Assembly (NCBI GenBank): GCA_031430645.1 | Contig: JANPBY010000088.1 | Span: forward strand, 1 to 36,897 | DNA from: JANPBY01 sp031430645 | GTDB taxonomy: Bacteria > Actinomycetota > Actinomycetes > DATJPE01 | Reading direction: 5' to 3' | Length of the DNA: 36,897 bases | In this document: positions 1 through 9,713 of the stretch, piece by piece | How positions within the stretch are numbered: the stretch's first letter is position 1 | Layout of the letters: each line of letters begins with the position of its first letter | Translations under genes and position numbers: made by a program | Notes under the pieces: model-generated | The model's database searches: none | Seen by the model: only the letters and a program-made list of their open reading frames with translations | What the model was told of the DNA's origin: nothing

Positions 1-1
1 G

Positions 2-26
2 CCCCCCCGGGGGGGGGTGTATACAC
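2..26. repeat. C7/G9 homopolymer palindrome and GTGTATACAC palindrome at the window edge
   Basis: Seven C are followed by nine G, and then by the perfect 10-bp palindrome GTGTATACAC at 17-26. The palindrome could be a regulator site, but no gene start lies close to it. The homopolymer run may mark an assembly break. No gene is seen in 1-113 apart from the tetR control region. Confidence 0.5.
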
Positions 27-86
27 GGGTGGGACTGCCGGTTTCGCGCTCCGCTCGCAACCGAACAGGAACCAACTTGACCTACA

Positions 87-104
87 TGGAACAGTCGTGT
101 TCCA
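87..104. promoter_or_regulatory. Probable TetR operator (perfect inverted repeat)
   Basis: TGGAACA-GTCG-TGTTCCA is a perfect 7-bp inverted repeat with a 4-bp spacer, ending 9 bp before the GTG of the TetR gene. A further GTTC-N5-GAAC overlaps it at 99-111. TTGACC at 77-82 is a possible -35 box. The position suggests autorepression of the tetR-MFS pair, which is usual for this family. Binding is inferred. Confidence 0.7.
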
Positions 105-113
105 CTAGAACAC

Positions 114-695
114 GTGACGTCCACCGACCTGACCCGCCGCCGCCTGCTCGACACCGCGGCCACCTTGCTGTGCAAGGACAACGGCGCGTCACTCGCCGAG
201 GTTGCCGCAGCCGCCGGAGTCGGCCGTACGACCCTGCACCGGTACTTCCCCTCACGCCACGACCTACTCCTCGCCTTGGCCGAGGACGCCCTCGAGCGCG
301 TCGAAGCAGCAGTGAGCGCAGCCCGCCCCGAAGCCGACGAGCCGGTGGCGGTGGTCCTGACCCGGGTCGCAACCGCCGTGCTTCCGCTCGCCGACGAGCT
401 GCGGTTCCTCGATGTGGGTGCCGCCGTCTGGGACCTTCCCGAGATGGTTGAGCGCTGGTATGACCTGAGCCGCCCTGTTGATGACCTCGTGAGTCGCGCC
501 AAGGCCAAGGGCGAGCTCCGCCTCGATCTTCCCACCGCTTGGGTCGTCGACCTGTTCGTTGCTGCGATCTGGGCGGCCTCCAGTGGGATCTCCGACGGTC
601 GCATCGCCCGCCGAGACGCGATCAAGCTCATCGTCGACACAGTGCTCAACGGCGTCACCCTGAGTGCCAGTCCTAAGTCGGGCGGCGCCCGATGA
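114..695 (+). CDS. TetR/AcrR family transcriptional regulator
   Basis: This 193-aa protein has the TetR layout: an N-terminal helix-turn-helix at about residues 8-55, with the recognition-helix region reading AAAAGVGRTTLHRYFPSR, followed by an all-helical ligand and dimer domain. The start is GTG with no clear ribosome binding site. The 3' end overlaps the following MFS gene by 4 nt (ATGA), so the two genes are translationally coupled. With the inverted repeat at 87-104 this looks like a self-repressed, ligand-induced efflux unit. The ligand cannot be predicted. Family assignment is firm; the regulatory target is inferred from gene order. Confidence 0.9.
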   Translation: MTSTDLTRRRLLDTAATLLCKDNGASLAEVAAAAGVGRTTLHRYFPSRHDLLLALAEDALERVEAAVSAARPEADEPVAVVLTRVATAVLPLADELRFLDVGAAVWDLPEMVERWYDLSRPVDDLVSRAKAKGELRLDLPTAWVVDLFVAAIWAASSGISDGRIARRDAIKLIVDTVLNGVTLSASPKSGGAR

Positions 696-1984
696 GCCGC
701 CGCGGCGACGTCCGCCACTTTGGCCCCTTCATCGCCCTCGAGATCTCCACGTTGCTCTCAGCCACGGGCAACGGCATCGCCATGATCGCGTTGCCGTGGC
801 TTGTTCTCGAGCTCACCGGATCGGCCTCTGACGCCGGCCTGGTCGCCGCCGTCAGCGCGCTCCCGTTGCTGGCGACGGCTCTCATCGCTGGCACTGTGGT
901 CGACCGGGTCGGCCGCCGCCGTACGTCTGTGGTGTCGGACGGTCTCAGCGCTCTCAGCGTCGCGGCCATCCCGATCGTCGGCGCCTTCGGCGATCTCACC
1001 CTCACCTGGTTGATGTTCCTGGGTGCCCTGGGTGCCTTCTTCGACCCTGCCGGCGCGACTGCTCGCGAGACCATGCTCCCGGCGGCCGCCCGGATGGCCG
1101 GGCTCAGAACCGAAAAGGCCAACGGGATCCACGAGGCCATCTTCGGCACGGCCTTCCTCGTCGCACCCGGAGTCGGCGGTCTCTTGATCGCCTTTGTGGG
1201 AGCCGAGGTCACCTTGTGGGCGACCGCCATCGCCTTCGTTCTGGCCGGCGCCATGATGCTGTTTGTGCGCGTGCCCGGTGGCTCGCGAACGACCCGATCG
1301 GCCGGCCGCGCCAGCTTCTGGGCCGAGACCGCTGAGGGAATGCACTTCGTCTGGAATGCCCGCGCTCTGCGTGCCCTCGCCGTGGTCTACATGGTGGTCG
1401 TGGCGCTCTGGCTCCCCATCGAGGGTGTCGTCCTCCCCGTGCTCTTCCAGGCAGCCGACGACCCCAAGGGCCTCGGGCTGCTCCTCACCGCGATGAGTGC
1501 CGGCATGATCGTGGGCTCGCTCGCGTACGGCCTGGTCGGGCACCGCTTGCACCGCCGGGCCACCGTGCTGATCGCCTTGATCGGAACCGCCCTGCCGCTC
1601 ATAGGCATGGCCATGCTGCCACCGCTCCCGTGGCTACTCGTGCTGGGCTTTTTCAGTGGGATGCTCTTCGGCCCGGTCAACCCGATCGTCAACGTCGTCA
1701 TGCAGGAACGCTCGCCCGAGGCGATGCGCGGTCGCGTCCTTGGGGTGTTCACCTCCTCTGCTTACGCCGCCGGTCCCCTTGGCCTCCTCCTGGTCGGCCC
1801 GCTCGTCGACCGTTTGGGAGTCCAGGGAGCCTTCATGGTCCTCGCCCTGGCTCTCACTTTCGTGAGCATCGCCGCGATAGCCCTGCCTGGCCTCAAGGAT
1901 CTCGACCGCCCGACGTCAACAACCCGCGCGCCGAACTCACCCCTGACCAGGTCACCTGTCACCGACACATCCATCTACACCTGA
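692..1984 (+). CDS. MFS transporter (MFS_3 / drug-exporter type)
   Basis: This 430-aa protein has about twelve hydrophobic segments and begins with the exporter-like pattern FIALEISTLLSATGNGIAMIALPWLVLELTG seen here as two short blocks around residues 12-40. A basic loop with DRVGRRR at about residues 71-77 matches the MFS signature between helices 2 and 3. It overlaps the TetR gene by 4 nt and is probably its main target. Members of this subfamily export drugs, siderophores or other small molecules; the substrate here is unknown. Transcription ends at a hairpin that contains its stop codon (1978-1995). Confidence 0.88.
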   Translation: MSRRGDVRHFGPFIALEISTLLSATGNGIAMIALPWLVLELTGSASDAGLVAAVSALPLLATALIAGTVVDRVGRRRTSVVSDGLSALSVAAIPIVGAFGDLTLTWLMFLGALGAFFDPAGATARETMLPAAARMAGLRTEKANGIHEAIFGTAFLVAPGVGGLLIAFVGAEVTLWATAIAFVLAGAMMLFVRVPGGSRTTRSAGRASFWAETAEGMHFVWNARALRALAVVYMVVVALWLPIEGVVLPVLFQAADDPKGLGLLLTAMSAGMIVGSLAYGLVGHRLHRRATVLIALIGTALPLIGMAMLPPLPWLLVLGFFSGMLFGPVNPIVNVVMQERSPEAMRGRVLGVFTSSAYAAGPLGLLLVGPLVDRLGVQGAFMVLALALTFVSIAAIALPGLKDLDRPTSTTRAPNSPLTRSPVTDTSIYT

Positions 1985-1995
1985 GAGGTCAGGTG
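1978..1995. terminator. Hairpin containing both stop codons of a convergent gene pair
   Basis: CACCTGA-GAGG-TCAGGTG forms a 7-bp stem with a 4-nt loop. The left arm holds the TGA of the MFS gene (1982-1984). The right arm holds the TGA of the HNH gene on the minus strand (1991-1989). The element is symmetric and could end transcripts from both sides, although it has no U tract. Confidence 0.6.
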
Positions 1996-3263
1996 GGTGC
2001 TGGCCAGCCGTGTGGGTTGGGGTCGGGTCCGTGGTGGGGGTAGGTGACCCCGATGGGGTCGCCGTGTTTGGTGTGGAAGGCGAGGCCGCCGCCTGGGACT
2101 CGCTGGATGTGGATGTCTTGGGCGTGGACGTGGAGGTGGTGGTGCCAGCACAGCAGGGCGCCTTCGTCGAGGTCGGTGAGGCCGCCGTCGATCCATCGTG
2201 TGAGGTGGTGGCCTTCGCACTTCGAGGGTGGGGCGTGGCATCGGGGGTAGCGGCAGCGGCCGTCTCGGGTTTCCATCGCGCGGCGCTGGGGGCCTTCGAA
2301 GAGGCGTTTGGCGCGGCCGTACTGCAGCACTTCACCGTCGGTGGTCATGATCGCGCGCAGGACCTCGGAGTCACACGCGATCCGGTCGAGTTCGAAGGTC
2401 GGGAGCGGGCACTGGGAGTCTTGGAGCCAGGCCGGGGGGATCCCGGGGGTTCCGGGTGCGGCGAGCACGGTGGCCAGCGGGACCTGGACGACGATCTGGG
2501 GGCGGACGGCGTGGGCTTTGCCGAGTCCACCCCCGGACAGGGCCCGGGCCATCACCGACCCGAGGGCGTCGTGCATGCGTTGGGCGGTGTTCCTGGTGTC
2601 AGTGGCGGCTGGCACCCCGATCTCGGCGCGCAACACGATCCGGATCATCTCCGCGACAGTCGGGGACAACACCCCACTGGGGACCACCCCTGCGGTGGTG
2701 TCAGCGAGGCGGAACTCAAACCCGTCGCGGTCTTCGCGGTAGCCGGCATCAGCGGCGTAGGGGTCCGCGCGGTAGGCCCACGCCTGGCACACGCGGTGGA
2801 ACTCATCCGCCGGTAGGTGCGCGGCGGCCAGCAGCAGGGGCTCACCCACTGTGGGGTCGGCCAGCGTGGCGCGCATCACCGCGCTCTTGAGGCACACCCG
2901 ACTGATCAGGCGCGCGTGCCCGATCGGCAGGTCACCGGCCAGCACCGCGGCGGCGGTCAGCGGCAGCACCCCGCCCAAGGCGCGCGCCAGCTTCAGGTCT
3001 GACCCGGCCGCCGCCCGAGACGACCTGGTCGCCCGGGCCAGCCAAGCGCCCGCCGACTGGGACCCGTCCAGTCCCCACACCCCGGACTCCTCCACCCGCC
3101 CCGCAAGCTCAACCCCGACCCCGTCGAGGCGATCCAGCAGCCCAGTCAGGGTGAGGAGCGACTCCACGGCCTCGGTGCCCGACATGGCGCTGCGGTCCTC
3201 GCCCACGAACTCCCCCGCAGCCACGACGAGTGCATCCAGAGGGGTCAGGACAGCAACGGTCAC
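1989..3263 (-). CDS. DUF222 / HNH endonuclease family protein (13E12-type)
   Basis: This 424-aa protein has an N-terminal DUF222 region (about residues 20-300) and a C-terminal HNH nuclease domain. The nuclease core shows CRYPRC, then CEGHHLTRWIDGG and LLCWHHHLHVH, so the zinc cysteines and catalytic histidines are present. Such genes are typical of Actinobacteria, where several copies per genome are common (the REP13E12-type proteins of mycobacteria). Their role is not established; DNA cleavage is likely, and spread as a mobile or homing-like element has been suggested. The start is GTG with a strong ribosome binding site (see 3265-3277). No inverted repeats typical of an insertion sequence were seen around it. 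Confidence 0.9.
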   Translation of the reverse strand: MTVAVLTPLDALVVAAGEFVGEDRSAMSGTEAVESLLTLTGLLDRLDGVGVELAGRVEESGVWGLDGSQSAGAWLARATRSSRAAAGSDLKLARALGGVLPLTAAAVLAGDLPIGHARLISRVCLKSAVMRATLADPTVGEPLLLAAAHLPADEFHRVCQAWAYRADPYAADAGYREDRDGFEFRLADTTAGVVPSGVLSPTVAEMIRIVLRAEIGVPAATDTRNTAQRMHDALGSVMARALSGGGLGKAHAVRPQIVVQVPLATVLAAPGTPGIPPAWLQDSQCPLPTFELDRIACDSEVLRAIMTTDGEVLQYGRAKRLFEGPQRRAMETRDGRCRYPRCHAPPSKCEGHHLTRWIDGGLTDLDEGALLCWHHHLHVHAQDIHIQRVPGGGLAFHTKHGDPIGVTYPHHGPDPNPHGWPAPT

Positions 3264-3580
3264 GGGAGGTCACCTCCGAGTCAGCACGAGCAAGGGACGA
3301 GCACGGGACGAAGCCAGGACAACACCCGCCGGCTTGGACGGGGCCTTTCCCTGCGCTCGTGCAGCCCATGAAGATGGCTGCTGGCACTCTCACTCGTAGA
3401 CTCAGGAGTATCTGAACTTGGCCTTCACTCGGCGCCGATTCACACTGCAGCTATTGAACTCTGCGGCGATCACTTCACCTGCCCCGAAGCGATGAAACCA
3501 GTCAACCACCACCCACCGACAATCCCCAACAATGCGCGGATCCTGGTCCCGACTCCCCACTGCCATGTCATCCTCAGCGG
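3264..3580. other. Intergenic region, no gene seen
   Basis: This 317-bp gap separates the start of the HNH gene (minus strand) from the small membrane protein gene (plus strand), so it should hold divergent promoters. The only structure noted is a short tandem repeat of ACGAGCAAGGG / ACGAGCACGGG at 3286-3307, next to the nuclease start. No convincing promoter box was assigned. Confidence 0.5.
3265..3277 (-). promoter_or_regulatory. Shine-Dalgarno inside a small palindrome
   Basis: On the minus strand the leader reads GGAGGTGACCTCC, ending one base before the GTG start of the HNH gene. GGAGGTGA is a full match to the 16S rRNA tail, but GGAGG can pair with CCTCC to hide it. The arrangement may dampen translation of the nuclease. 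The effect is inferred. Confidence 0.5.
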
Positions 3581-3958
3581 GTGGCGCTAGGCAGGGTCGA
3601 ATCCGCGGTTGCCGATGAGAGCCGCCGCCGCGCCCGGAGGGTGAGCCTGGCAGTTGGCATCGTCTTCGCGGTGATCGCTTTGCTTATCGTCGGCTGGGTC
3701 GCTGGTCGGGCGTACTTCAGAGTCGACCTGTTCGGGGAGTACCAAGCCGGCTATGCCTCCGTCAGCCCCAGCGCGATTTCTGACGAGGGCGTCGCCTGCA
3801 ATACCGCTGTGCAAGCGGCATTCCCGAACCTCGACTTGGCCGTGCTCCCCAAGTGGCCCGACGAGCCGGGCGCGTTCTGGCAGGGCTGCGCCGACCGGCG
3901 CGGTGGGCGCCGCTCAGATCCTTGGAACCTTCACAACAATCTGCACGACAGCGACTGA
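3581..3958 (+). CDS. Small hypothetical protein with one membrane segment
   Basis: This 125-aa product has a basic N-terminus (ESRRRARR), one hydrophobic segment at about residues 22-45 (VSLAVGIVFAVIALLIVGWV), and a C-terminal part of about 80 residues that would lie outside the membrane and holds two cysteines (VACNTA and QGCAD). I do not recognise the family. The start is GTG; no in-frame ATG exists upstream and no strong ribosome binding site is visible, so the gene is moderately supported. It converges on the VOC gene, 6 bp away. Confidence 0.55.
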   Translation: MALGRVESAVADESRRRARRVSLAVGIVFAVIALLIVGWVAGRAYFRVDLFGEYQAGYASVSPSAISDEGVACNTAVQAAFPNLDLAVLPKWPDEPGAFWQGCADRRGGRRSDPWNLHNNLHDSD

Positions 3959-3964
3959 CCGACG

Positions 3965-4318
3965 CTAGGTGCGCTTGCTTGACAGCACACAGAACTCGTT
4001 GCCTTCGGGATCTGCCAGCACAACCCAGGGTTGCTTCCCTTGGCCCACGTCCGCGTGCCTGGCGCCGAGGCTCAGGAGGCGCGCGACGGCGGCCTGCTGG
4101 TCATCAGGTCGGAAGTCCAAGTGGAGACGGTTCTTGCCAGCCTTCGCCTCTCCGACTGGTAGGAAGAGCATTCCAGGCAGCCGATCTGCCGTTGGCCGTA
4201 TCTCGAACTCAGCTGGCGCGCCATTCACCAGGACCCAGCCGAGTGCGTCAGCCCACCACCGGCCCAACATCACCGGGTCGGCGGCGGCCACGACCACTTG
4301 CTCCCATTCCATGCCCAT
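3965..4318 (-). CDS. VOC (glyoxalase-like) family protein
   Basis: This 117-aa protein has the single-module vicinal oxygen chelate fold pattern: WEQVVVAAADPVMLGRWW at the start, NRLHLDFRPDD in the middle and VVLADPEGNEFCVL at the end. The last block is typical of glyoxalase-like domain proteins. Substrate and metal use are unknown. The ATG at 4318 is preferred over an upstream TTG at 4333 because TACGTT lies 6 nt before it, which fits a leaderless start. It is divergent from the epoxide hydrolase gene, and the two genes have the same -10 box. Family call is good; function is open. Confidence 0.8.
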   Translation of the reverse strand: MGMEWEQVVVAAADPVMLGRWWADALGWVLVNGAPAEFEIRPTADRLPGMLFLPVGEAKAGKNRLHLDFRPDDQQAAVARLLSLGARHADVGQGKQPWVVLADPEGNEFCVLSSKRT

Positions 4319-4324
4319 CCCGAA

Positions 4325-4330
4325 AACGTA
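4325..4330 (-). promoter_or_regulatory. -10 box for leaderless VOC gene
   Basis: TACGTT on the minus strand lies 6 nt before the ATG at 4318. This spacing puts the transcription start at or next to the start codon. No clear -35 box was seen. Confidence 0.45.
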
Positions 4331-4392
4331 CAACCGCCCCGATGCCAGAGGGGCACACCATGTGCGTTCTCGCCCCCTCGAGCGCGGATCGT

Positions 4393-4398
4393 TACGTT
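4393..4398 (+). promoter_or_regulatory. -10 box for leaderless epoxide hydrolase gene
   Basis: TACGTT lies 6 nt before the GTG at 4405. The box is identical to that of the divergent VOC gene. It supports the GTG at 4405 over an upstream ATG at 4360, although that ATG has a possible ribosome binding site (GAGGGG). Confidence 0.45.
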
Positions 4399-4404
4399 GG
4401 GCGC

Positions 4405-5532
4405 GTGGACCTGAGTGTGCAGCCGTTCCAGGTTCACGTGGCGGAGTCGGTTCTTGAGGACCTGCGGAGGCGGCTACGGGCTACGCGCTGGCCGGATCCG
4501 GCCCCTGGGCAGGCGTGGAGTCAAGGAACCGATCTCGACTACCTGCGCGCCCTGACCAACTACTGGGTGGACGGCTTTGATTGGCGTGCCCAGGAGACTC
4601 GGCTCAACGCGTACGACCAGTTCACCGCTGACATCGATGGAGTCAGCGTGCATTTCGTGCACCAGCGCACCGGGAAGCCGCCGCTGGTCCTCACGCACGG
4701 GTGGCCGAGCACCTTCGCCGAGCTGCTTCCGCTCGTCGATCGGCTTGCGGAGCACTTCGATCTGGTCGTGCCGTCGCTGCCGGGGTACGTCTTCTCAGCT
4801 CGTCCCGCCCAGGTCGGAGTGGACCGGGAGTACGTCGCACGCTTGTGGCATCGGCTCATGCAGGGACTTGGGTATGAACGCTATGGCGCACACGGCGGCG
4901 ACTTCGGCGCTGGAGTGGCGACGTACATGGCGCTTACGGAGCCTGCTCGAATGGTTGGTATCCATCTGAGCACGGCTGAAGTGGGTCCGTACCTGGGGCC
5001 TGGTGCGACGCCGCTCACGCCGACCGAGAGGGCCTATCTGGACCACGTCGACCGGTGGGCGGAGACCGAGCGGGGCTACAGCGCGATCCAGTCGACGCGG
5101 CCGCAGACTCTCGGATATGGGCTGACCGATTCCCCGGTGGGTCTGGCCGCGTGGCTCGTCGAGAAGTGGCGAGCCTGGAGCGACAGCGACGGCGATCCTG
5201 ACGCCCATATCGGCCGGGACGCCCTGCTCACCACAATCACGCTCTACTGGGTGACCAACTCGATCACGTCGTCGATGCGGGACTACTTCGACAACCGCTG
5301 GCACACGGCCACGATCGGCCCGTCTGACCGCGTGCTCGCCCCAACCGCGATGGCGGTCTTCGCGAACGAGTTTGTGCCGGAGGGGGAGCCGCCGCGCGAA
5401 CTGTTCGAGCGCCTCTACGAGATCAGCCGGTGGACGGTGTTCCCGCGCGGCGGGCACTTCGCCGCGATCGAGGAGCCTGAAATGCTCGCGGCGGACATCC
5501 GAGCGCACTTCGAAGGCCTCTACCCTGCGTAG
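4405..5532 (+). CDS. Epoxide hydrolase family protein (EHN domain + alpha/beta hydrolase)
   Basis: This 375-aa protein has an N-terminal epoxide hydrolase domain (about residues 5-105, starting VQPFQVHVAESVLEDLRRRL) and an alpha/beta hydrolase core. HGWP at 98-101 forms the oxyanion hole, D166 in GGDFGA is the expected nucleophile, and H351 in RGGHFAAIEEPE is the expected catalytic histidine. The family opens epoxides to diols; members also include juvenile-hormone-type and other hydrolases, so the substrate is not predictable. The start is chosen by family length and by the -10 box 6 nt upstream. A longer open frame runs back across the VOC gene but does not look coding. Confidence 0.88.
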   Translation: MDLSVQPFQVHVAESVLEDLRRRLRATRWPDPAPGQAWSQGTDLDYLRALTNYWVDGFDWRAQETRLNAYDQFTADIDGVSVHFVHQRTGKPPLVLTHGWPSTFAELLPLVDRLAEHFDLVVPSLPGYVFSARPAQVGVDREYVARLWHRLMQGLGYERYGAHGGDFGAGVATYMALTEPARMVGIHLSTAEVGPYLGPGATPLTPTERAYLDHVDRWAETERGYSAIQSTRPQTLGYGLTDSPVGLAAWLVEKWRAWSDSDGDPDAHIGRDALLTTITLYWVTNSITSSMRDYFDNRWHTATIGPSDRVLAPTAMAVFANEFVPEGEPPRELFERLYEISRWTVFPRGGHFAAIEEPEMLAADIRAHFEGLYPA

Positions 5533-5565
5533 CGCGCGAAGTTGATGCTATAAGGCTCAGGTATG

Positions 5566-5594
5566 TTGACACCGTTCGAGCTCGTGGATATAGT
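5566..5594 (+). promoter_or_regulatory. dnaK promoter (near-consensus -35 and -10)
   Basis: TTGACA at 5566-5571 and TATAGT at 5589-5594 are separated by 17 bp. This is a near-perfect housekeeping sigma-70-type promoter for the heat-shock operon. Its -10 box overlaps the first bases of the HAIR operator, as expected for repression by HspR. Confidence 0.85.
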
Positions 5595-5613
5595 TGAGCC
5601 AACTCGACTCAAG
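5593..5613. promoter_or_regulatory. HAIR element (HspR operator)
   Basis: GTTGAGC-N7-ACTCAAG matches the actinobacterial HspR inverted repeat CTTGAGT-N7-ACTCAAG with two differences, both in the left arm. It covers the end of the -10 box and the transcription start. HspR with DnaK as co-repressor is known to bind such sites in Streptomyces and mycobacteria, giving feedback control of the operon by free DnaK. Confidence 0.9.
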
Positions 5614-5646
5614 TAGTCATCACGCACACGCTCCTGGAGGTAACCC

Positions 5647-7550
<1,904 letters not shown>

Positions 7551-7554
<4 letters not shown>

Positions 7555-8138
7555 CCGAACCGGTCGAGGGGGCACCGGTCTTTCGCGATCGGCGCCGCAT
7601 CGACCCTGACACCTACGAGGTCCGGGAGCCCGTCCTAGACGGCGCTCCCGGCCCCGAAGTTGCTGAGCCTGGCCCCGACAGTGCCGAACTGGATGCCGAT
7701 CTGGCTGAGCTCACCTCAGACCTTCAACGGCTGTCCGCGGAGTACGCGAACTACCGGCGGCGGGTCGAACGCGACCGGGTCGTGGTCCGCGAGACCGCGG
7801 TGGCGTCGGCTCTCACCGAACTCCTGCCCGTTCTGGACGACGTCGGCCGGGCTCGCCAGCACGGCGAGCTGGAGGGCGCCTTCAAGTCCGTCGGTGAGGC
7901 GCTGGAGTCTGCGGTCGCGCGACTCGGCCTTGAGTCCTTCGCCGAGGTGGGAGAGCTCTTCGATCCGAGCGTGCACGAGGCGCTCACCGCCGTACCTACC
8001 GACGAGCCCGGTGAGTCGGTGGTGCTCGAGGTCTTCCAGCCCGGCTATCGCTTCGGCGGAAGAGTCGTACGCGCGGCCCGAGTGGTCGTCAGTCAGCCCA
8101 GTGCTCCCGCGCCTCCCGAGGGTGGCTCGACGTTCTGA
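7551..8138 (+). CDS. grpE: Nucleotide exchange factor GrpE
   Basis: This 195-aa protein has an acidic N-terminus, a predicted long helix (about 40-90, with EYANYRRRVERDR) and the GrpE beta domain at about 140-185, including HEALTAVPTDEPG and PGYRFGGRVVRAARVVVS. It releases ADP from DnaK as a dimer. It starts with a GTG that overlaps the dnaK stop codon by 4 nt (GTGA), so it is translationally coupled to dnaK. Length and motif order are normal for Actinobacteria. Confidence 0.96.
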
Positions 8139-8192
8139 TCCCAGTCACGCTGAACTCAGCTCACGCACCGCGCCCGGAGAGGAGGGAAGTCG

Positions 8193-9353
8193 ATGTCTGC
8201 CAAGGATGACCTCGAGAAGGACTACTACGCCGACCTCGGTGTCTCCTCCACGGCGACGGCTGAGGAGATCAAGAAGTCCTATCGGAAACTGGCCCGCACC
8301 TACCACCCCGATGCCAACCCTGACGATGCCGGCTCTGAGGCTCGCTTCAAGGAGATCTCGGCCGCCTACGACGTCCTTGCCGACGACAAGCGACGCGCGG
8401 AGTACGACGAGCTGCGTCGTTTGGGGGCCTCAGGCTTTCGCTTCCCAGGCGCCGGGGGTGCCGGAGGTGGCGGTGGCGGAGGCTTCTCCGGCAACCCCTT
8501 CGGAGGTGCCGGCGGCGCCGGAGATCTAGGCGACCTGCTCGGCGGCCTGTTCGGCCAGGCCCGCGGGCGCTCGACCCGAGCCGCTGGCCCGCGGCGCGGT
8601 GCCGATGTCGAGTCGTCAGTGACGCTGGGCTTCCGGGACGCGGTCGAGGGCGTGACGATTCCGTTGCGACTCACGACCGAAGGGGTCTGTACGACCTGCC
8701 GGGGGAGCGGAGCACGGCCCGGCACCGGTAGGCACACCTGTGCGACCTGCCAGGGGTCCGGCCAGGTCGCTCGTAGTGCTGGGGCCGGCTTCGCCTTTGC
8801 TGAGCCCTGCCGGGAATGCAAGGGCAGGGGCGTCGTGATCGAGGACCCGTGCGCCGCCTGCAAGGGAACAGGGCGCGGGACCACGACGCGCACCATCTCT
8901 GCCCGGCTCCCGTCAGGCGTTGCTGATGGAGCCCGGATCCGTCTGAAGGGCAAGGGTGCGCCCGGGGAGCAGGGGGCGCCGAATGGTGACCTCTACATCG
9001 AGGTGCACGTGACCCCGCATGCTGTCTTCGGTCGTCGCGGCCAACACTTAACCGTGACGGCGCCCATCACCTTCCCCGAAGCAGCGCTGGGCGCAGAGAT
9101 CTCTGTTCCGACCCTCGCCGGGGAACCGGTGACCCTGCGGATTCCTGCGGGCACCACGAACGGTCGGACCTTCCGGGTAAAGGGTCGGGGCATCGCGCGC
9201 AAGGACGGAACCGCCGGGGACCAGTTGGTGACGGTCGAGGTCGCCGTCCCGCAGAAGGTTGAAGGAGCGGCTCGAAAAGCCCTCGAGGCTTATCGCGCGG
9301 CGACCTCCGGAGACGACCCACGGTCCGGCCTCATCGACACTGCTAGAAGCTGA
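8193..9353 (+). CDS. dnaJ: Chaperone DnaJ (Hsp40, zinc-finger type)
   Basis: This 386-aa protein has a J domain (about 8-78, with YHPDANPDD carrying the HPD motif), a Gly/Phe-rich region (about 84-118) and a cysteine-rich zinc region with four CxxCxGxG-type repeats: CTTCRGSG, CATCQGSG, CRECKGRG and CAACKGTG. The C-terminal substrate-binding domains follow. It stimulates DnaK ATPase and delivers clients. A purine-rich GGAGAGGAGGGAAG leader sits just before the ATG. It lies 54 bp after grpE in the same operon and corresponds to the dnaJ1 copy linked to hspR in other Actinobacteria. Confidence 0.97.
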   Translation: MSAKDDLEKDYYADLGVSSTATAEEIKKSYRKLARTYHPDANPDDAGSEARFKEISAAYDVLADDKRRAEYDELRRLGASGFRFPGAGGAGGGGGGGFSGNPFGGAGGAGDLGDLLGGLFGQARGRSTRAAGPRRGADVESSVTLGFRDAVEGVTIPLRLTTEGVCTTCRGSGARPGTGRHTCATCQGSGQVARSAGAGFAFAEPCRECKGRGVVIEDPCAACKGTGRGTTTRTISARLPSGVADGARIRLKGKGAPGEQGAPNGDLYIEVHVTPHAVFGRRGQHLTVTAPITFPEAALGAEISVPTLAGEPVTLRIPAGTTNGRTFRVKGRGIARKDGTAGDQLVTVEVAVPQKVEGAARKALEAYRAATSGDDPRSGLIDTARS

Positions 9354-9371
9354 GCAAGGAGGAGACCCGCA

Positions 9372-9713
9372 ATGAACGAGCCGTTTGACCTCACCGATGA
9401 ATCACCCGTCTACGTCATCTCGATCGCTGCACAGATCAGCGGGATGCACGCCCAGACCCTTCGGCAGTACGACCGCCTCGGACTGGTCTCCCCGGGACGC
9501 ACCGCTGGAGGCGGTCGCCGATACTCCGTGCGTGACATCGCACAACTGCGCGAGGTGCAGCGCTTGTCGAACGAGGGCGTGAACCTCGAGGGGATTCGAC
9601 GGGTTCTCACCCTGGAGGCCGAGCTTGACCGACTCACACGGCGACTGAGCCAGCTCGAGTCCCAGCAGCGCAGCGGCGCCCTCGTCGTGTGGCGCCCGGC
9701 CAGCCGACGCTGA
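9372..9713 (+). CDS. hspR: Heat-shock repressor HspR (MerR family)
   Basis: This 113-aa protein has a MerR-type winged helix near the N-terminus (YVISIAAQISGMHAQTLRQY, then GLVSP and GGGRRYSVRDIAQL), followed by a short coiled-coil (LEAELDRLTRRLSQLESQQ). It represses the cluster through the HAIR site at 5593-5613, with DnaK as co-repressor by family knowledge. An AAGGAGGAG ribosome binding site lies before the ATG. Its last two codons and stop begin a tandem repeat that fills the gap to clpB (9704-9765). The C-terminal tail is short and basic. Confidence 0.95.
   Translation: MNEPFDLTDESPVYVISIAAQISGMHAQTLRQYDRLGLVSPGRTAGGGRRYSVRDIAQLREVQRLSNEGVNLEGIRRVLTLEAELDRLTRRLSQLESQQRSGALVVWRPASRR

Noticed and set aside
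1989..3263. HNH gene as part of an intein or a full insertion sequence
   Set aside because: No terminal inverted repeats, target duplication or interrupted host gene were seen; it is a stand-alone DUF222/HNH gene.
3853..4404. Long N-terminal extension of the epoxide hydrolase frame
   Set aside because: It overlaps the VOC gene on the other strand, is Arg/Pro-rich with no family match, and the hydrolase domain begins right after the GTG at 4405.
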